Shown: piece by piece, positions 27,088 to 35,735 of the stretch
How positions within the stretch are numbered: the stretch's first letter is position 1
Layout: each line of letters opens with the position of its first letter
Assembly: GCA_934702375.1 (NCBI GenBank)
Contig: CAKUYE010000001.1
Span: 62,001-126,000, forward strand
Origin: an uncultured Bacillota bacterium
GTDB taxonomy: Bacteria > Bacillota > Dehalobacteriia > UBA7702
Reading direction: 5' to 3'
Length of the DNA: 64,000 nucleotides
The notes under the pieces: generated by a model
Told to the model about the DNA's origin: nothing
Database searches by the model: none
Seen by the model: the letters and a program-made list of their open reading frames with translations, nothing else
Translations under genes and position numbers: made by a program

Positions 27088-27771
27088 TTATTGCGAGCGC
27101 AATCTTGCTTTGGTAATCTCATCGATCAATTGTTTTTTGTTGGCAGCCGAGATTTCTCTGCCAACGATGGCGATTCCGGCAGTGTTACGTGCCAATCTTC
27201 TCAATTCCTTTACTGCCATGTTTTCCAGATCTTCCAACCCGGCATCAATCCGAGCATCAGAAGCATCATCCCTTGCGATATCCTCACCTGTGGCAATCTC
27301 GGTTTTCGTCACATCCGACAGAAAAGCTCCCGCTTCTTCCTCTTTGGCTTCGGCTTCCTTTTCCTCGTCATCATCCGTCTCGGAAAAATCAAGTTCCGGC
27401 TCTCTGTCATCCTCCGGAACATATTCCGGCTCTGCTTCCCCGGCAGGAGGGGAAGCAGGGCCGTCATCGTCATTTTCCAACGGCAAAGAAGGCAAAATAT
27501 ACTCTACCTCATGGTGGGGTCTGGGAATTACATGTACAGAAATGAGTTCACCAACTCTTTGTGCTGCGGCAGCACCGGCATCGGTAGCAGCCTTTACGGC
27601 ACCGACATCACCACGAACCATCACAGTAACATAAGCACCGCCAACATGAACCTTACCGATGAGAGCAACATTTGCAGCTTTTACCATAGCATCGGCTGCT
27701 TCAATGGAACCAACAAGACCTTTTGTCTCGATCATACCCAAAGCGATATTTTGAGTTGGCATAAGGTTCAA
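27088..27771 (-). CDS. BMC-H shell protein with long acidic linker and C-terminal helical domain
   Basis: Residues about 5-97 form a BMC-H domain (IALGMIETKGLVG...HVGGAYVTVMVRGDVGAV) almost identical to the next gene's product. An acidic, Pro/Glu/Asp-rich linker (about 98-170) follows, then a basic helical C-terminus (LENMAVKELRRLARN...ANKKQLIDEITKAR) resembling the SAP or Rho N-terminal fold. The design parallels EutK, a BMC-H protein with a nucleic-acid-binding-like tail, but the tail here is different. The sequence suggests a minor shell component that tethers something to the shell. A perfect hairpin (ACCGAT-AAA-ATCGGT) lies just before its ribosome binding site. Confidence 0.88.
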   Translation of the reverse strand: MNLMPTQNIALGMIETKGLVGSIEAADAMVKAANVALIGKVHVGGAYVTVMVRGDVGAVKAATDAGAAAAQRVGELISVHVIPRPHHEVEYILPSLPLENDDDGPASPPAGEAEPEYVPEDDREPELDFSETDDDEEKEAEAKEEEAGAFLSDVTKTEIATGEDIARDDASDARIDAGLEDLENMAVKELRRLARNTAGIAIVGREISAANKKQLIDEITKARLRSQ

Positions 27772-27800
27772 CCCCTTTACCGATTTTATCGGTTTTTTTC

Positions 27801-28085
27801 TTATTCGTTACCGAGTTTCGGCAGGATGTATTCAACTTCATGATGGGGACGGGGAATTACGTGGACGGAAATAAGTTCACCGACTCTTTGGGCAGCAGCA
27901 GCACCGGCATCGGTAGCGGCCTTTACAGCACCAACATCACCACGAACCATTACGGTTACATAGGCACCGCCAACATGTACTTTACCGATAAGAGTTACGT
28001 TTGCAGCTTTTACCATAGCATCGGCTGCTTCAATGGAGCCAACTAAACCTTTGGTTTCAATCATACCTAATGCAATATTTGTCAT
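27801..28085 (-). CDS. eutM: BMC-H major shell protein (EutM/PduA type)
   Basis: The 94-residue protein is a canonical hexameric shell protein with one BMC domain (TNIALGMIETKGLVGSIEAADAM; AAAAQRVGELISVHVIPRPH). Hexamers tile the facets of the microcompartment and their pores pass substrate. Over about 85 residues it differs from the BMC domain of the downstream gene at only about one position, so the two are recent duplicates. A strong AGGAGG precedes the ATG, fitting a very abundant protein. Confidence 0.95.
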   Translation of the reverse strand: MTNIALGMIETKGLVGSIEAADAMVKAANVTLIGKVHVGGAYVTVMVRGDVGAVKAATDAGAAAAQRVGELISVHVIPRPHHEVEYILPKLGNE

Positions 28086-28154
28086 TTTTATTTCCTCCTA
28101 AATTTTGAAAATAAACTAATTTTAAATTTTGTAATTTTTCTTAAAATGATTCGC

Positions 28155-29240
28155 TTACTTCAAGCCGCATGTTTCGGCCCAGTTTGCAGGGTAAGTTACA
28201 AAGAAGAACTTTGCCGTGTTCGGGGTCGTAAAGGTTACATGGGTATTTGCGGGGATATAGAATGAATCACCGGCATGACCTGTAAATTTCTGACCGTTTA
28301 CGATGAATTCCAAAGTGCCTTCGATCACGTAATCCATTTCATCGTAGGTTAAGGTCCAATCAAGGGAGGTATGGTCAAAAGCCATAAAACCTGAGGTAAG
28401 ATTGGGGCTTTCCGAAGGATTGGTAAATTCCTTAATATAGATCCCGGGGCGATCCTGAACACCATCGTTAAAAGTATCCATACCGGCAGTGGAAGATTTG
28501 ATCAGCATAAAACCGGTAGCAGGATCTACGACGCGGTCAAGCCCCGGAGCAGCGGCACAGGTGTTGCCCATGCCCTGTAATACCTGCTGTACGATCTGAG
28601 CAATCAGCTGAGGATCCACATCGCCGCAAGATGCTGCCGGCACAGCGGCAGGTGCATCGACGATATTCGCAGCATTGCAGGAAGTTACCGTAGTAGGCAT
28701 ATGATCTGCCTGCATACCGGTGGGATATACACCGCCACAGGGTACCGCGGTAATCGGTTCCATAGGAGAAGGTGCTCCGCCATTAAAAGGACCGGGAGAA
28801 GTTCTGGCCGGTTCGATATTGGCTAATGCCTGGCGGGCAACAGGATTTGCTTTGGGCCAGGGAGTGGTATAAGAAGAGGGCGTGTTCTGCGTTCTCACAG
28901 CACAAGTCGTTCTTGGATACACATCCGGCCAGGGGGAGGTATACAAAGGCTGATCACCTCGATAGCCGGGTACCGGCGGACATTTTGTTGCCGGGGAGCA
29001 TGCATCGGATTTTACCACATTGGCACCGGCAGCAACCACAGGAGAAGCTCCGGCAGATACCGGATAACTATCCGGATTGCCAACGCCGTAAGGCAGGCGG
29101 CCGTGAATAATTTTTACCCCATATTCCATGGCCGCATCTTTTGCTGCAGGTGTGACGATGCTGTCATCGTCTACATAGAATTCTTTTTGACCTTGTTCGT
29201 ACAGACTTCGAATGTCATTTTGCGAAATAAGTCTTTTCAA
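28155..29240 (-). CDS. eutQ: EutQ-like cupin protein with N-terminal module and Pro-rich linker
   Basis: The 361-residue product has three parts: a 45-residue N-terminal module (KRLISQNDIRSLYEQGQKEF...VTPAAKDAAMEYGVKI) related to the start of EutQ/EutT-type proteins, a low-complexity Pro/Thr/Ala linker (about 60-235), and a C-terminal EutQ cupin (about 240-361; TLTYDEMDYVIEGTLEF, GDSFYIPANTHVTF). EutQ is linked to microcompartment assembly and reported to have acetate kinase activity in Salmonella. The long linker makes this protein much longer than Salmonella EutQ (229 residues). AAGGAGG precedes the ATG. Confidence 0.88.
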   Translation of the reverse strand: MKRLISQNDIRSLYEQGQKEFYVDDDSIVTPAAKDAAMEYGVKIIHGRLPYGVGNPDSYPVSAGASPVVAAGANVVKSDACSPATKCPPVPGYRGDQPLYTSPWPDVYPRTTCAVRTQNTPSSYTTPWPKANPVARQALANIEPARTSPGPFNGGAPSPMEPITAVPCGGVYPTGMQADHMPTTVTSCNAANIVDAPAAVPAASCGDVDPQLIAQIVQQVLQGMGNTCAAAPGLDRVVDPATGFMLIKSSTAGMDTFNDGVQDRPGIYIKEFTNPSESPNLTSGFMAFDHTSLDWTLTYDEMDYVIEGTLEFIVNGQKFTGHAGDSFYIPANTHVTFTTPNTAKFFFVTYPANWAETCGLK

Positions 29241-29285
29241 TTCTCTTTCACCTCCTTGAAAAATGTAAAGGCTTCAATATTTCAA

Positions 29286-29831
29286 TCATAAAATGTGAGC
29301 AGTAAGTGATTTGTGGGGAGAAGGAATGATCACCGATTCTACCAGCATACCCTTTTCGCCACAGGTTTCCTTGCCGACATTAATGGATGCCGTAACATCG
29401 CCAACATCGCCGGTAAGCGTAACAAAGGACTTACCGCCAATGCCGGTTCCGAGTCGGATTTCAATAAGATCAACCTGCCCGGCTTTTACTGCGGAGTCCG
29501 CAGCTACGATCAGTGCGGCAATGGAGAAAGATTCAATGACACCCAAAGCACGCAGATCTTTTACATCCGAAGCACAGGAAACCGCTTTGATCACCGAGGG
29601 GTGGACATTGGGAATGACAAAATCATCCACAACGGCACTGCCGCCAATGGTATTTCCGGCCTGAACAGAGTTATACACGGCAGAAACTTCCCCAAAGATC
29701 AATACAATATATTTTCCGGGACAAATGGGTCTAGCGTCCAAAAGCTCCACCCTGGAGGCCTTAAGCATGGCATCTGCAGCCTCAATCCCTTTTGCAATAC
29801 TTACAAATTCGACTAAACCAATGGCTTTCAT
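29286..29831 (-). CDS. pduT: PduT-like tandem BMC shell protein with predicted Fe-S site
   Basis: The 181-residue product has two BMC domains in tandem (1-90, 91-181), forming a pseudohexameric trimer. Cys37 (RPICPGKY) sits where PduT uses Cys38 of each chain to hold a 4Fe-4S cluster at the trimer axis. The gene overlaps pduS by four bases, as expected if the shell cluster passes electrons to or from PduS. The assignment of the cluster is by homology. Confidence 0.88.
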   Translation of the reverse strand: MKAIGLVEFVSIAKGIEAADAMLKASRVELLDARPICPGKYIVLIFGEVSAVYNSVQAGNTIGGSAVVDDFVIPNVHPSVIKAVSCASDVKDLRALGVIESFSIAALIVAADSAVKAGQVDLIEIRLGTGIGGKSFVTLTGDVGDVTASINVGKETCGEKGMLVESVIIPSPHKSLTAHIL

Positions 29832-31168
29832 TTCAAAACACCTCCTGCTTTGATCACGATCACGGCATCCGTAATTTCCGTTACCGTACCATCCATACTC
29901 GCATGGATCGGTGCGCCAAGCCCATTTTCGGGAATGGCTCCGATCATATCTCCGCGTTTCACAGCATCACCAACATGAACCATTGGAACGCAGGGTGCTC
30001 CAACATGCTGTTTCAACGGAATTTTGACCGTATCAAAGGTTCTGTTTAATGGTTCCAGAGGTGCCGGTCCGTCATAACGGGCAAGATCCAATCTTCTCAC
30101 AAGCCGCGAGGAAGGTACTCTCCTATCCTTCCTGCGGGGATCTACCAGCTGATGCTCCGGTTTATCCAAAGGTTTCAATCCTTTTGCAGAGAGGGCCTGC
30201 TTCAATTGAGCATTTACAGTGCGCGGCATCATATGCGCCGGGCAGGAATATTGTTCACACAACCCGCATTCGCAGCAGGTAAATGCCATTCGCAGAATAT
30301 CCTCATTTGCTTCTCCATACTTCAAAGCCCGCATGATGCGGTGTGGCTCGATATGATATCCCAACAAATAGCGGGGACATAAATCGGTACAATACCGACA
30401 CTGAATACAAGCAGACTGTGTAGTTTTGGAGATCGTTCTCATAGACTGTTTTTTTATTCTGACAAGGTGATGAGATTCAGGTAACACAATATAAGCTTTT
30501 GCAGCTTTTTTTACCGGTTCGTTAAGATCTGCGATCAAGCCGCCCATCATCGGGCCGCCATCGATCACGCCGATATTACGAAAATCCCTGACACCGGCCA
30601 AAGTCAAGGCCTCAGCAACAGAAATGCCTACGGGAACCTTTACGGTCACCGGATGAGGAACCTGCCCGGTCACGGTAACATAAGTATCGGTCACGGGCTT
30701 TCCTTCATCAACGGCAGCGGCAACGTTGATCAATGTTTCCACATTGGTCACTACCGCACCGACCTGGATCGGTATGCCGCCCTGAGGAACCTGACGTCCT
30801 GTCGCCTCATAAAGTGTTACAGGCTCGTCACCGGCAGGATAAAAATCATCTAAAATAAATACTGATAAATTATCTTTATCGGCAACGGCTTCCTGCAGCA
30901 ACGCCACAGCTTGCTTATGTTTCCCTTTGATGGCGACGATCCCTTCCTTGGCGCCGGTCTGGGCAACGGCAATTTCCAGACCACGGATGAGGTTCGCGGT
31001 TTGCATGGCCATCAGCTGCTGGTCAACACGAATCAGCGGCTCACATTCCGCACCATTTACCACAACTACTTCCGCATCAACATTCAGTTTTACGTGACTG
31101 GGAAAGCCTGCACCCCCGGCGCCGACAATCCCTGCATCTCTGATTTTTTCAATCACATTGGAAGCCAT
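29828..31168 (-). CDS. pduS: PduS/RnfC-like Fe-S flavoprotein
   Basis: The 446-residue product has a complex I 51-kDa/RnfC-like N-terminal domain (GIVGAGGAGFPSHVKL; NGAECEPLI), an SLBB domain (VPVGISVAEAL), two 4Fe-4S motifs (CIQCRYCTDLCP and CCECGLCEQYSCP) and a C-terminal barrel-sandwich hybrid domain. PduS binds FMN and two clusters and reduces cobalamin for the adenosyltransferase, or moves electrons from the lumen through PduT. Here it stands among eut genes, supplying the reductase that classical eut operons lack. Confidence 0.92.
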   Translation of the reverse strand: MASNVIEKIRDAGIVGAGGAGFPSHVKLNVDAEVVVVNGAECEPLIRVDQQLMAMQTANLIRGLEIAVAQTGAKEGIVAIKGKHKQAVALLQEAVADKDNLSVFILDDFYPAGDEPVTLYEATGRQVPQGGIPIQVGAVVTNVETLINVAAAVDEGKPVTDTYVTVTGQVPHPVTVKVPVGISVAEALTLAGVRDFRNIGVIDGGPMMGGLIADLNEPVKKAAKAYIVLPESHHLVRIKKQSMRTISKTTQSACIQCRYCTDLCPRYLLGYHIEPHRIMRALKYGEANEDILRMAFTCCECGLCEQYSCPAHMMPRTVNAQLKQALSAKGLKPLDKPEHQLVDPRRKDRRVPSSRLVRRLDLARYDGPAPLEPLNRTFDTVKIPLKQHVGAPCVPMVHVGDAVKRGDMIGAIPENGLGAPIHASMDGTVTEITDAVIVIKAGGVLK

Positions 31169-31200
31169 TTTTCATTACTCCTTTTATCGGAAAAGCCTAA

Positions 31201-31509
31201 TCAATCAGCCTTATTCCGAGAAAAACTCCATTCGTTTTCGTCAATGATCCCCACAATCAAAAGATCAATGGGAACATTACTGTCATAACCGCCGGCTCTT
31301 CTTGCCGAGGAACCACCAACGGTAATAACCAGTTCTCCGATGCCGGCACCGATGATATCTGCGGCAATCTGGACTTTTCCGCCGTTATTCGCAGGATTTT
31401 CCAAATCGGAAGGGGTATCCAGAATTTGCACGACCATGAGCTTTGCACTTCTCAGTGATTCTTCTTTTCTGGTAGACCAGATGTTATCAATAACACGACC
31501 TATGCGCAT
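31201..31509 (-). CDS. eutN: EutN/CcmL pentameric vertex protein
   Basis: The 102-residue product is a BMC-P protein (MRIGRVIDNIWSTRKEESL; GAGIGELVITVGGSSAR), the pentamer that caps shell vertices. It starts 12 bases after the eutJ TAG and in the same frame, so read-through would yield an EutJ-EutN fusion; its own GGGGGA site makes independent initiation the normal case. Confidence 0.94.
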   Translation of the reverse strand: MRIGRVIDNIWSTRKEESLRSAKLMVVQILDTPSDLENPANNGGKVQIAADIIGAGIGELVITVGGSSARRAGGYDSNVPIDLLIVGIIDENEWSFSRNKAD

Positions 31510-31521
31510 GGCATTTTCCCC

Positions 31522-32379
31522 CTATCCAACATAATCATCTTGAGCATTGCGATCTTGAAGCATACTCCCAAGGGCAATCCCCAAAGGAGTAACCAACATC
31601 GGGTTGTCGGGCTTCACCACGGTGATACCAAGTTGTTTTTCCATAACGCCCTCCACGCCTTCAAAACAACAGGTACCGCCAACCAGATAGATCGTATCTA
31701 CGGTATGCCCTTCAATGGATTTTTTTACGATGGAACCCATTTTTTCAAAGACCGGCCTTACGATGGGAAGCAATCCCTGATGCTCTGAGGAGTCTTTTTT
31801 CAGCTTTTCTGCTTCAAGAAAAGGAATTCCCTTCGCTCCCGCAATAACAAGACTTAAATGTGTGCCTCCCGAAGGTTCATCATCAACACTGACAACCTTG
31901 CCGTCTTTTAAAACTGCAATACCGGTGGTTCCTCCGCCAATATCCACAACAGCTCCATTTTCAATGTGAAGCACGTTGTTTGCAGCCGTAGGTTCATCCA
32001 TCGTGTATTCCACTTGAAAACCACAGGCTTCGGCAACATATCGGATCGCACGGCAATCGCTGATATCGGTTCCCGGCGGATAGGCAATTCCCGCCAGCTC
32101 CAATTCTGCTCCGATATTCTTTTCGATTTTGGCTTTAAGCTTTTTCACGATTTGCATTGCGCCGTTATAATCTACCACCAATCCGTCTTTCACAACTTCG
32201 GCAAATTGCATGGCGCCGGCAACAGGGGTGCCGTCCTCATCCACAACCGCCAGAACAATATAGGCGGTACCGAGGTCAACACCGGTATATAATTTCTTTC
32301 CTTTTTCTGCCGGTACGGGCTTTCTGAAGGTTTTTTCATAGGCCTTGATAAGGTCATTTGCTGCTTGTAATTCTTTCAT
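31522..32379 (-). CDS. eutJ: EutJ, Hsp70-fold protein of the eut operon
   Basis: The 285-residue product has an actin/Hsp70 ATPase core: YTGVDLGTAYIVLAVVD (phosphate 1), VVDIGGGTTGIAVLKDG (phosphate 2) and YLVGGTCCFEGVE (adenosine). EutJ is a presumed chaperone for assembling lyase or shell. ATG 32379 follows GGGGGAA; a longer frame to 32442 runs into eutT. It ends in TAG, one of three such stops seen here. Confidence 0.92.
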   Translation of the reverse strand: MKELQAANDLIKAYEKTFRKPVPAEKGKKLYTGVDLGTAYIVLAVVDEDGTPVAGAMQFAEVVKDGLVVDYNGAMQIVKKLKAKIEKNIGAELELAGIAYPPGTDISDCRAIRYVAEACGFQVEYTMDEPTAANNVLHIENGAVVDIGGGTTGIAVLKDGKVVSVDDEPSGGTHLSLVIAGAKGIPFLEAEKLKKDSSEHQGLLPIVRPVFEKMGSIVKKSIEGHTVDTIYLVGGTCCFEGVEGVMEKQLGITVVKPDNPMLVTPLGIALGSMLQDRNAQDDYVG

Positions 32380-32392
32380 GTTGTTCCCCCGA

Positions 32393-33508
32393 TCAGGCTC
32401 CGTATTTGTAAACCCCACCGAGAAGCTGAAGCATAAATACATAAATCAAACTGCTGAAACGGTTTACGGCTTTCAGGATATCATCCCGATCCGTAGAGCC
32501 ATCCTCCCGATAAAATGCGTGAGCAGCAGCAAGCTCCAATTCTCTGGATTTCGCCCGCAAACGATTTAACTGCGCCATCATCTTTCCATGATGTGGTTCC
32601 GGCGTAAAATGGTTCACATTGTAGAATTTATTGGGGTAATGGGATCGCTCCCGGATCTCATTACTATCCCAACCGCAGATCACCATTGGTGAAAGCGGTT
32701 CCTCCATGACTTCGGCTCTCATGATACTGCGGGAATAGGTCAACAGCTCATTGAGATCACTTGAGAGGTCTTTAAAACCGGCAGTTTCCGTATCAATGAC
32801 CAATTCCAGCAACATCGCTTCAAAAGAATCGAGCTGCCCACGAAAAGCAATGATCGGATGAACCTTCGGCACCAGTTGAGAACCGCGAAGATGAGTCATA
32901 TGCTCCGGTTTGGAATGATCCGTATGGGATGTATCCATGTTCTGCGCGGTAGTATCTTTTTTATGCCGCGAGGCTTCTATGGGAGACTCCGTACTGCGCC
33001 GTGGCTGTACCGGTTGTACCGGCGCCACCGGTTGTGCTTGTGTAAAGGGTGATACCGAAGCCGCTTGGGCTGCCGGTTGCACCGGCCGAACAGGATTTAT
33101 CGAAGATACCGGCGGCACAGATGCAACCATTTGCGATACCGGAGGCACGGATTGCACCGGAGGCACCGGCATCGGTGACGGTGCTTGCACCGGAGGTACC
33201 GTTACACGATAGCCTTGCTGCATCACACCGCTGTAATCCGGCTGGCCGCCATAATATTTCGGATCCGCCAAAGGCTGAGGCGAAGGCGAAAGCCGGGGAT
33301 ATGCCGGTGTTGGCGCGGAAACGTTATATCGTTTGTTTTCTGCGGCCAAAACACTTTCGGCAACACCGTCCCTTAGAATTTTGATTTTCCGTTCACTCAG
33401 AAACTGAGAGGCAGCCGGTGTCAACTTCATACCCGTAGGCAAGTCAAAGGAGGTAAAAGGAGATTTCTTGTAAATGTCTCTTAATTCTGCTTCTGTTATT
33501 ACTTTCAA
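32393..33508 (-). CDS. eutT: EutT-type cob(I)alamin adenosyltransferase with Pro-rich linker
   Basis: The 371-residue product carries an N-terminal module (KVITEAELRDIYKKSP...LTPAASQFLSERKIKIL) like that of the EutQ-like protein, a Val/Pro/Gln-rich linker (about 65-185), and a C-terminal adenosyltransferase domain (THLRGSQLVPKVHPIIAFRG; FYNVNHFTPEPHHGKM). It would make adenosylcobalamin for EutBC. Salmonella EutT uses an H-x11-C-C-x2-C metal motif; no such Cys cluster is visible here, so metal use may differ. It lies between eutL and eutJ. Confidence 0.85.
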   Translation of the reverse strand: MKVITEAELRDIYKKSPFTSFDLPTGMKLTPAASQFLSERKIKILRDGVAESVLAAENKRYNVSAPTPAYPRLSPSPQPLADPKYYGGQPDYSGVMQQGYRVTVPPVQAPSPMPVPPVQSVPPVSQMVASVPPVSSINPVRPVQPAAQAASVSPFTQAQPVAPVQPVQPRRSTESPIEASRHKKDTTAQNMDTSHTDHSKPEHMTHLRGSQLVPKVHPIIAFRGQLDSFEAMLLELVIDTETAGFKDLSSDLNELLTYSRSIMRAEVMEEPLSPMVICGWDSNEIRERSHYPNKFYNVNHFTPEPHHGKMMAQLNRLRAKSRELELAAAHAFYREDGSTDRDDILKAVNRFSSLIYVFMLQLLGGVYKYGA

Positions 33509-33544
33509 CGTTCCACACCTCCTTCACAAACTCTTGAAGCAACT

Positions 33545-34216
33545 TTATACTTCAAAGTCGTGAGGCGATCTGGCAATGGCAACAACAGCATCTCTAAAAG
33601 CTTCGGTGGCGGCTTTACAGGCGCTTTGAGAACCTGTTAACAGACCACCGGCATAGTTGGTTTCCGTCGGCGGACCATACCAAAGCGGCATGGTAACATC
33701 GGCGGCTTTGATTGCGGCATCAACGCCAAAAACGGCTTCAATCGGCGGCGCAATAAGGTAAGCCAGAGGCTGACCTTCCGGAATACCGGCCATTTCCGAA
33801 AGATAACTGCCGGTTCTGGAAATTGTATGAGCGAAATAAACAACGGAATCGTCATCATTTGCAGAATAGAACCAGGCTTCTTCGGCCAGATATTGAATGG
33901 CGGCATTCAAACCGGCTTTTGTTTCCGCAGGATTAGGGCCTGCCAAAATACCGATAAATTCACCGGCCAGAGGCCCTGCGGCCCGCATGGCGTTGGGTGC
34001 GCCGGCATAAAGGGATTTTGCATATACAACGCGAACTTCGGCTTTTTTGGTTGCTTCATCGATCGCAGTATAAGCACAATCATCGATATCGCAGGTAAAC
34101 ATTGCGATACTCTGTTGATCGCCGGTCATTTTGAGCTCTTTTCTCAGATCCGGCGCGACATTGGGGATAAATTTGGTTGCTAAAACGTGAGGCTTCACAG
34201 GATCTAACAATGCCAT
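33545..34216 (-). CDS. eutL: EutL tandem-BMC shell protein
   Basis: The 223-residue product matches EutL in length and sequence (LATKFIPNVAPDLRKEL; SIAMFTCDIDDCAYTAIDEATKKA; LYAGAPNAMRAAGPLAGEFIGILAGPNP). EutL trimers form gated pores in the shell and bind ethanolamine. A good AGGAGG precedes the ATG, and the gene sits 15 bp after eutA. Confidence 0.96.
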   Translation of the reverse strand: MALLDPVKPHVLATKFIPNVAPDLRKELKMTGDQQSIAMFTCDIDDCAYTAIDEATKKAEVRVVYAKSLYAGAPNAMRAAGPLAGEFIGILAGPNPAETKAGLNAAIQYLAEEAWFYSANDDDSVVYFAHTISRTGSYLSEMAGIPEGQPLAYLIAPPIEAVFGVDAAIKAADVTMPLWYGPPTETNYAGGLLTGSQSACKAATEAFRDAVVAIARSPHDFEV

Positions 34217-34230
34217 ATTTTATACCTCCT

Positions 34231-35718
34231 TCATTTATTACCTTTTTCAAAAACTAATGTCTTTACGACAACGGGGACAACGCGACCGCCCATAATGGGA
34301 GTTCCGATATCAATGTAATCCCCTTCGTCAACATCAATCTGGTCAACACAGACCAGTTCTATATGATGATTGGATACAATATCCAAGCACTGACCTAATG
34401 CTTTACCACAGTCGGCACCTACGACGACGATCAACACGCCGCGGTATCGCAGATAGCTCTGCATCCCTCGGTACAATCCTTCGGCAAGATCACGGATACA
34501 GGCGTAAGTAATTTCCGCAGGCGCATCAAAGGCAATGCCGAGAATTTTGTCGGGATCCTCGCTGTGAATGCGGTCAACGGTCTCACGAACCATTTCAGAA
34601 ATCACTTCCGGCTCCCGAGGCATGTCATCCTTGGGAAAAGGAGTGAGAATCTGAACATTTTTCAGCGGTAAGGTTTCTTCATTTACATGAATCGTACTGC
34701 CGCTGATGTTCATAGAGTGAATCCCGGCACCGATCACCGTTGCCCGAATCGTTTCCAACGGCTTGGCAAGGGTCACACCGGCTTCGGCAAATTTTTTTCG
34801 GATCGCCCAGCCTAAAACAGGGCCGATGTCGCCGTACTGCGTCATTTCACTGATCGCTATCGGTTCAAAATCGCTGTAAACATAATCGGCCACACCTCCG
34901 GAGATCACAACCTGATAGACACTGTAATCGGATTTCAGAGGAGGTGTCATCAACAATTCATCCAGAAGTTCACCGGGACGGCGTTTCACGATAGATTCTA
35001 CGCACAGATCCGCCATTTTTTCGGCAATAGAGATCAATTGCTTCTGTGTGGCTTTTTCGCCGGGTAAAAGCTCTATACCGAGGTCATTCAAGATTCTTTG
35101 GGCAGGCTCCGCAACATAAGTCACGGTATCTCTTCCTTTTTCCAATTCGACAAGATGCCCTCCGACATTGATGCAGGCAGCATCAATCACTCTTCCGCCG
35201 TCAAAAACACCGATATTTGCGGTACCGCCGCCGATATCAATATTGGCAAAAACTTTATGGTGTTCTTCGGAATAAGCTGCAGCGCCGCTGCCGCGGCCGG
35301 CAAGGATCGATTCCAAATTCACACCGGCAGTTGCAACAACGAAATCACCGGCATATTCCGAAACAGCTTCCAAAATATTGGCTGCATTTTCCTTTTTTGC
35401 CGTTTCCCCGGTAATAATCACAGCACCGGTTTCAACATCCCAGGGATTCATTCCTGCTCTCTTATATTCTTCTGCCAAAATACGAGCAATCTCATCGGCA
35501 TCAATCAACAAATGATCGTCGATGGGTGTAAAATGAATATTGCTCCGATAAAGCACTTCCCTTTCGGAAATTTCCATATGGGGAATCACAGAGGCAGGAG
35601 CGGAATTCCGCACTGTCAGGCGACTGAGGACCAATTGGGTCGTGGTTGTTCCGATATCAATGCCGACGCTGATGAGCTTTTGTTCTGCTGAGCTAATGAT
35701 GAACACCACCCTTCCCAA
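34231..35718 (-). CDS. eutA: EutA, reactivating factor for ethanolamine ammonia-lyase
   Basis: The product, up to 495 residues, has an actin-like ATPase fold with SVGIDIGTTTTQLVLSRL at the N-terminus, FANIDIGGGTANIGVFDGG in the middle, and VVISGGVADYVY later. EutA removes damaged cobalamin from the lyase so fresh cofactor can bind. The start is unclear: TTG 35718 has no site, GTG 35706 is only three bases from GGGAAGG, and an ATT at about 35697 is better spaced. The first ten residues should be treated as provisional. Confidence 0.93.
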   Translation of the reverse strand: MGRVVFIISSAEQKLISVGIDIGTTTTQLVLSRLTVRNSAPASVIPHMEISEREVLYRSNIHFTPIDDHLLIDADEIARILAEEYKRAGMNPWDVETGAVIITGETAKKENAANILEAVSEYAGDFVVATAGVNLESILAGRGSGAAAYSEEHHKVFANIDIGGGTANIGVFDGGRVIDAACINVGGHLVELEKGRDTVTYVAEPAQRILNDLGIELLPGEKATQKQLISIAEKMADLCVESIVKRRPGELLDELLMTPPLKSDYSVYQVVISGGVADYVYSDFEPIAISEMTQYGDIGPVLGWAIRKKFAEAGVTLAKPLETIRATVIGAGIHSMNISGSTIHVNEETLPLKNVQILTPFPKDDMPREPEVISEMVRETVDRIHSEDPDKILGIAFDAPAEITYACIRDLAEGLYRGMQSYLRYRGVLIVVVGADCGKALGQCLDIVSNHHIELVCVDQIDVDEGDYIDIGTPIMGGRVVPVVVKTLVFEKGNK

Positions 35719-35735
35719 GTAATTTTTTCATTCGA

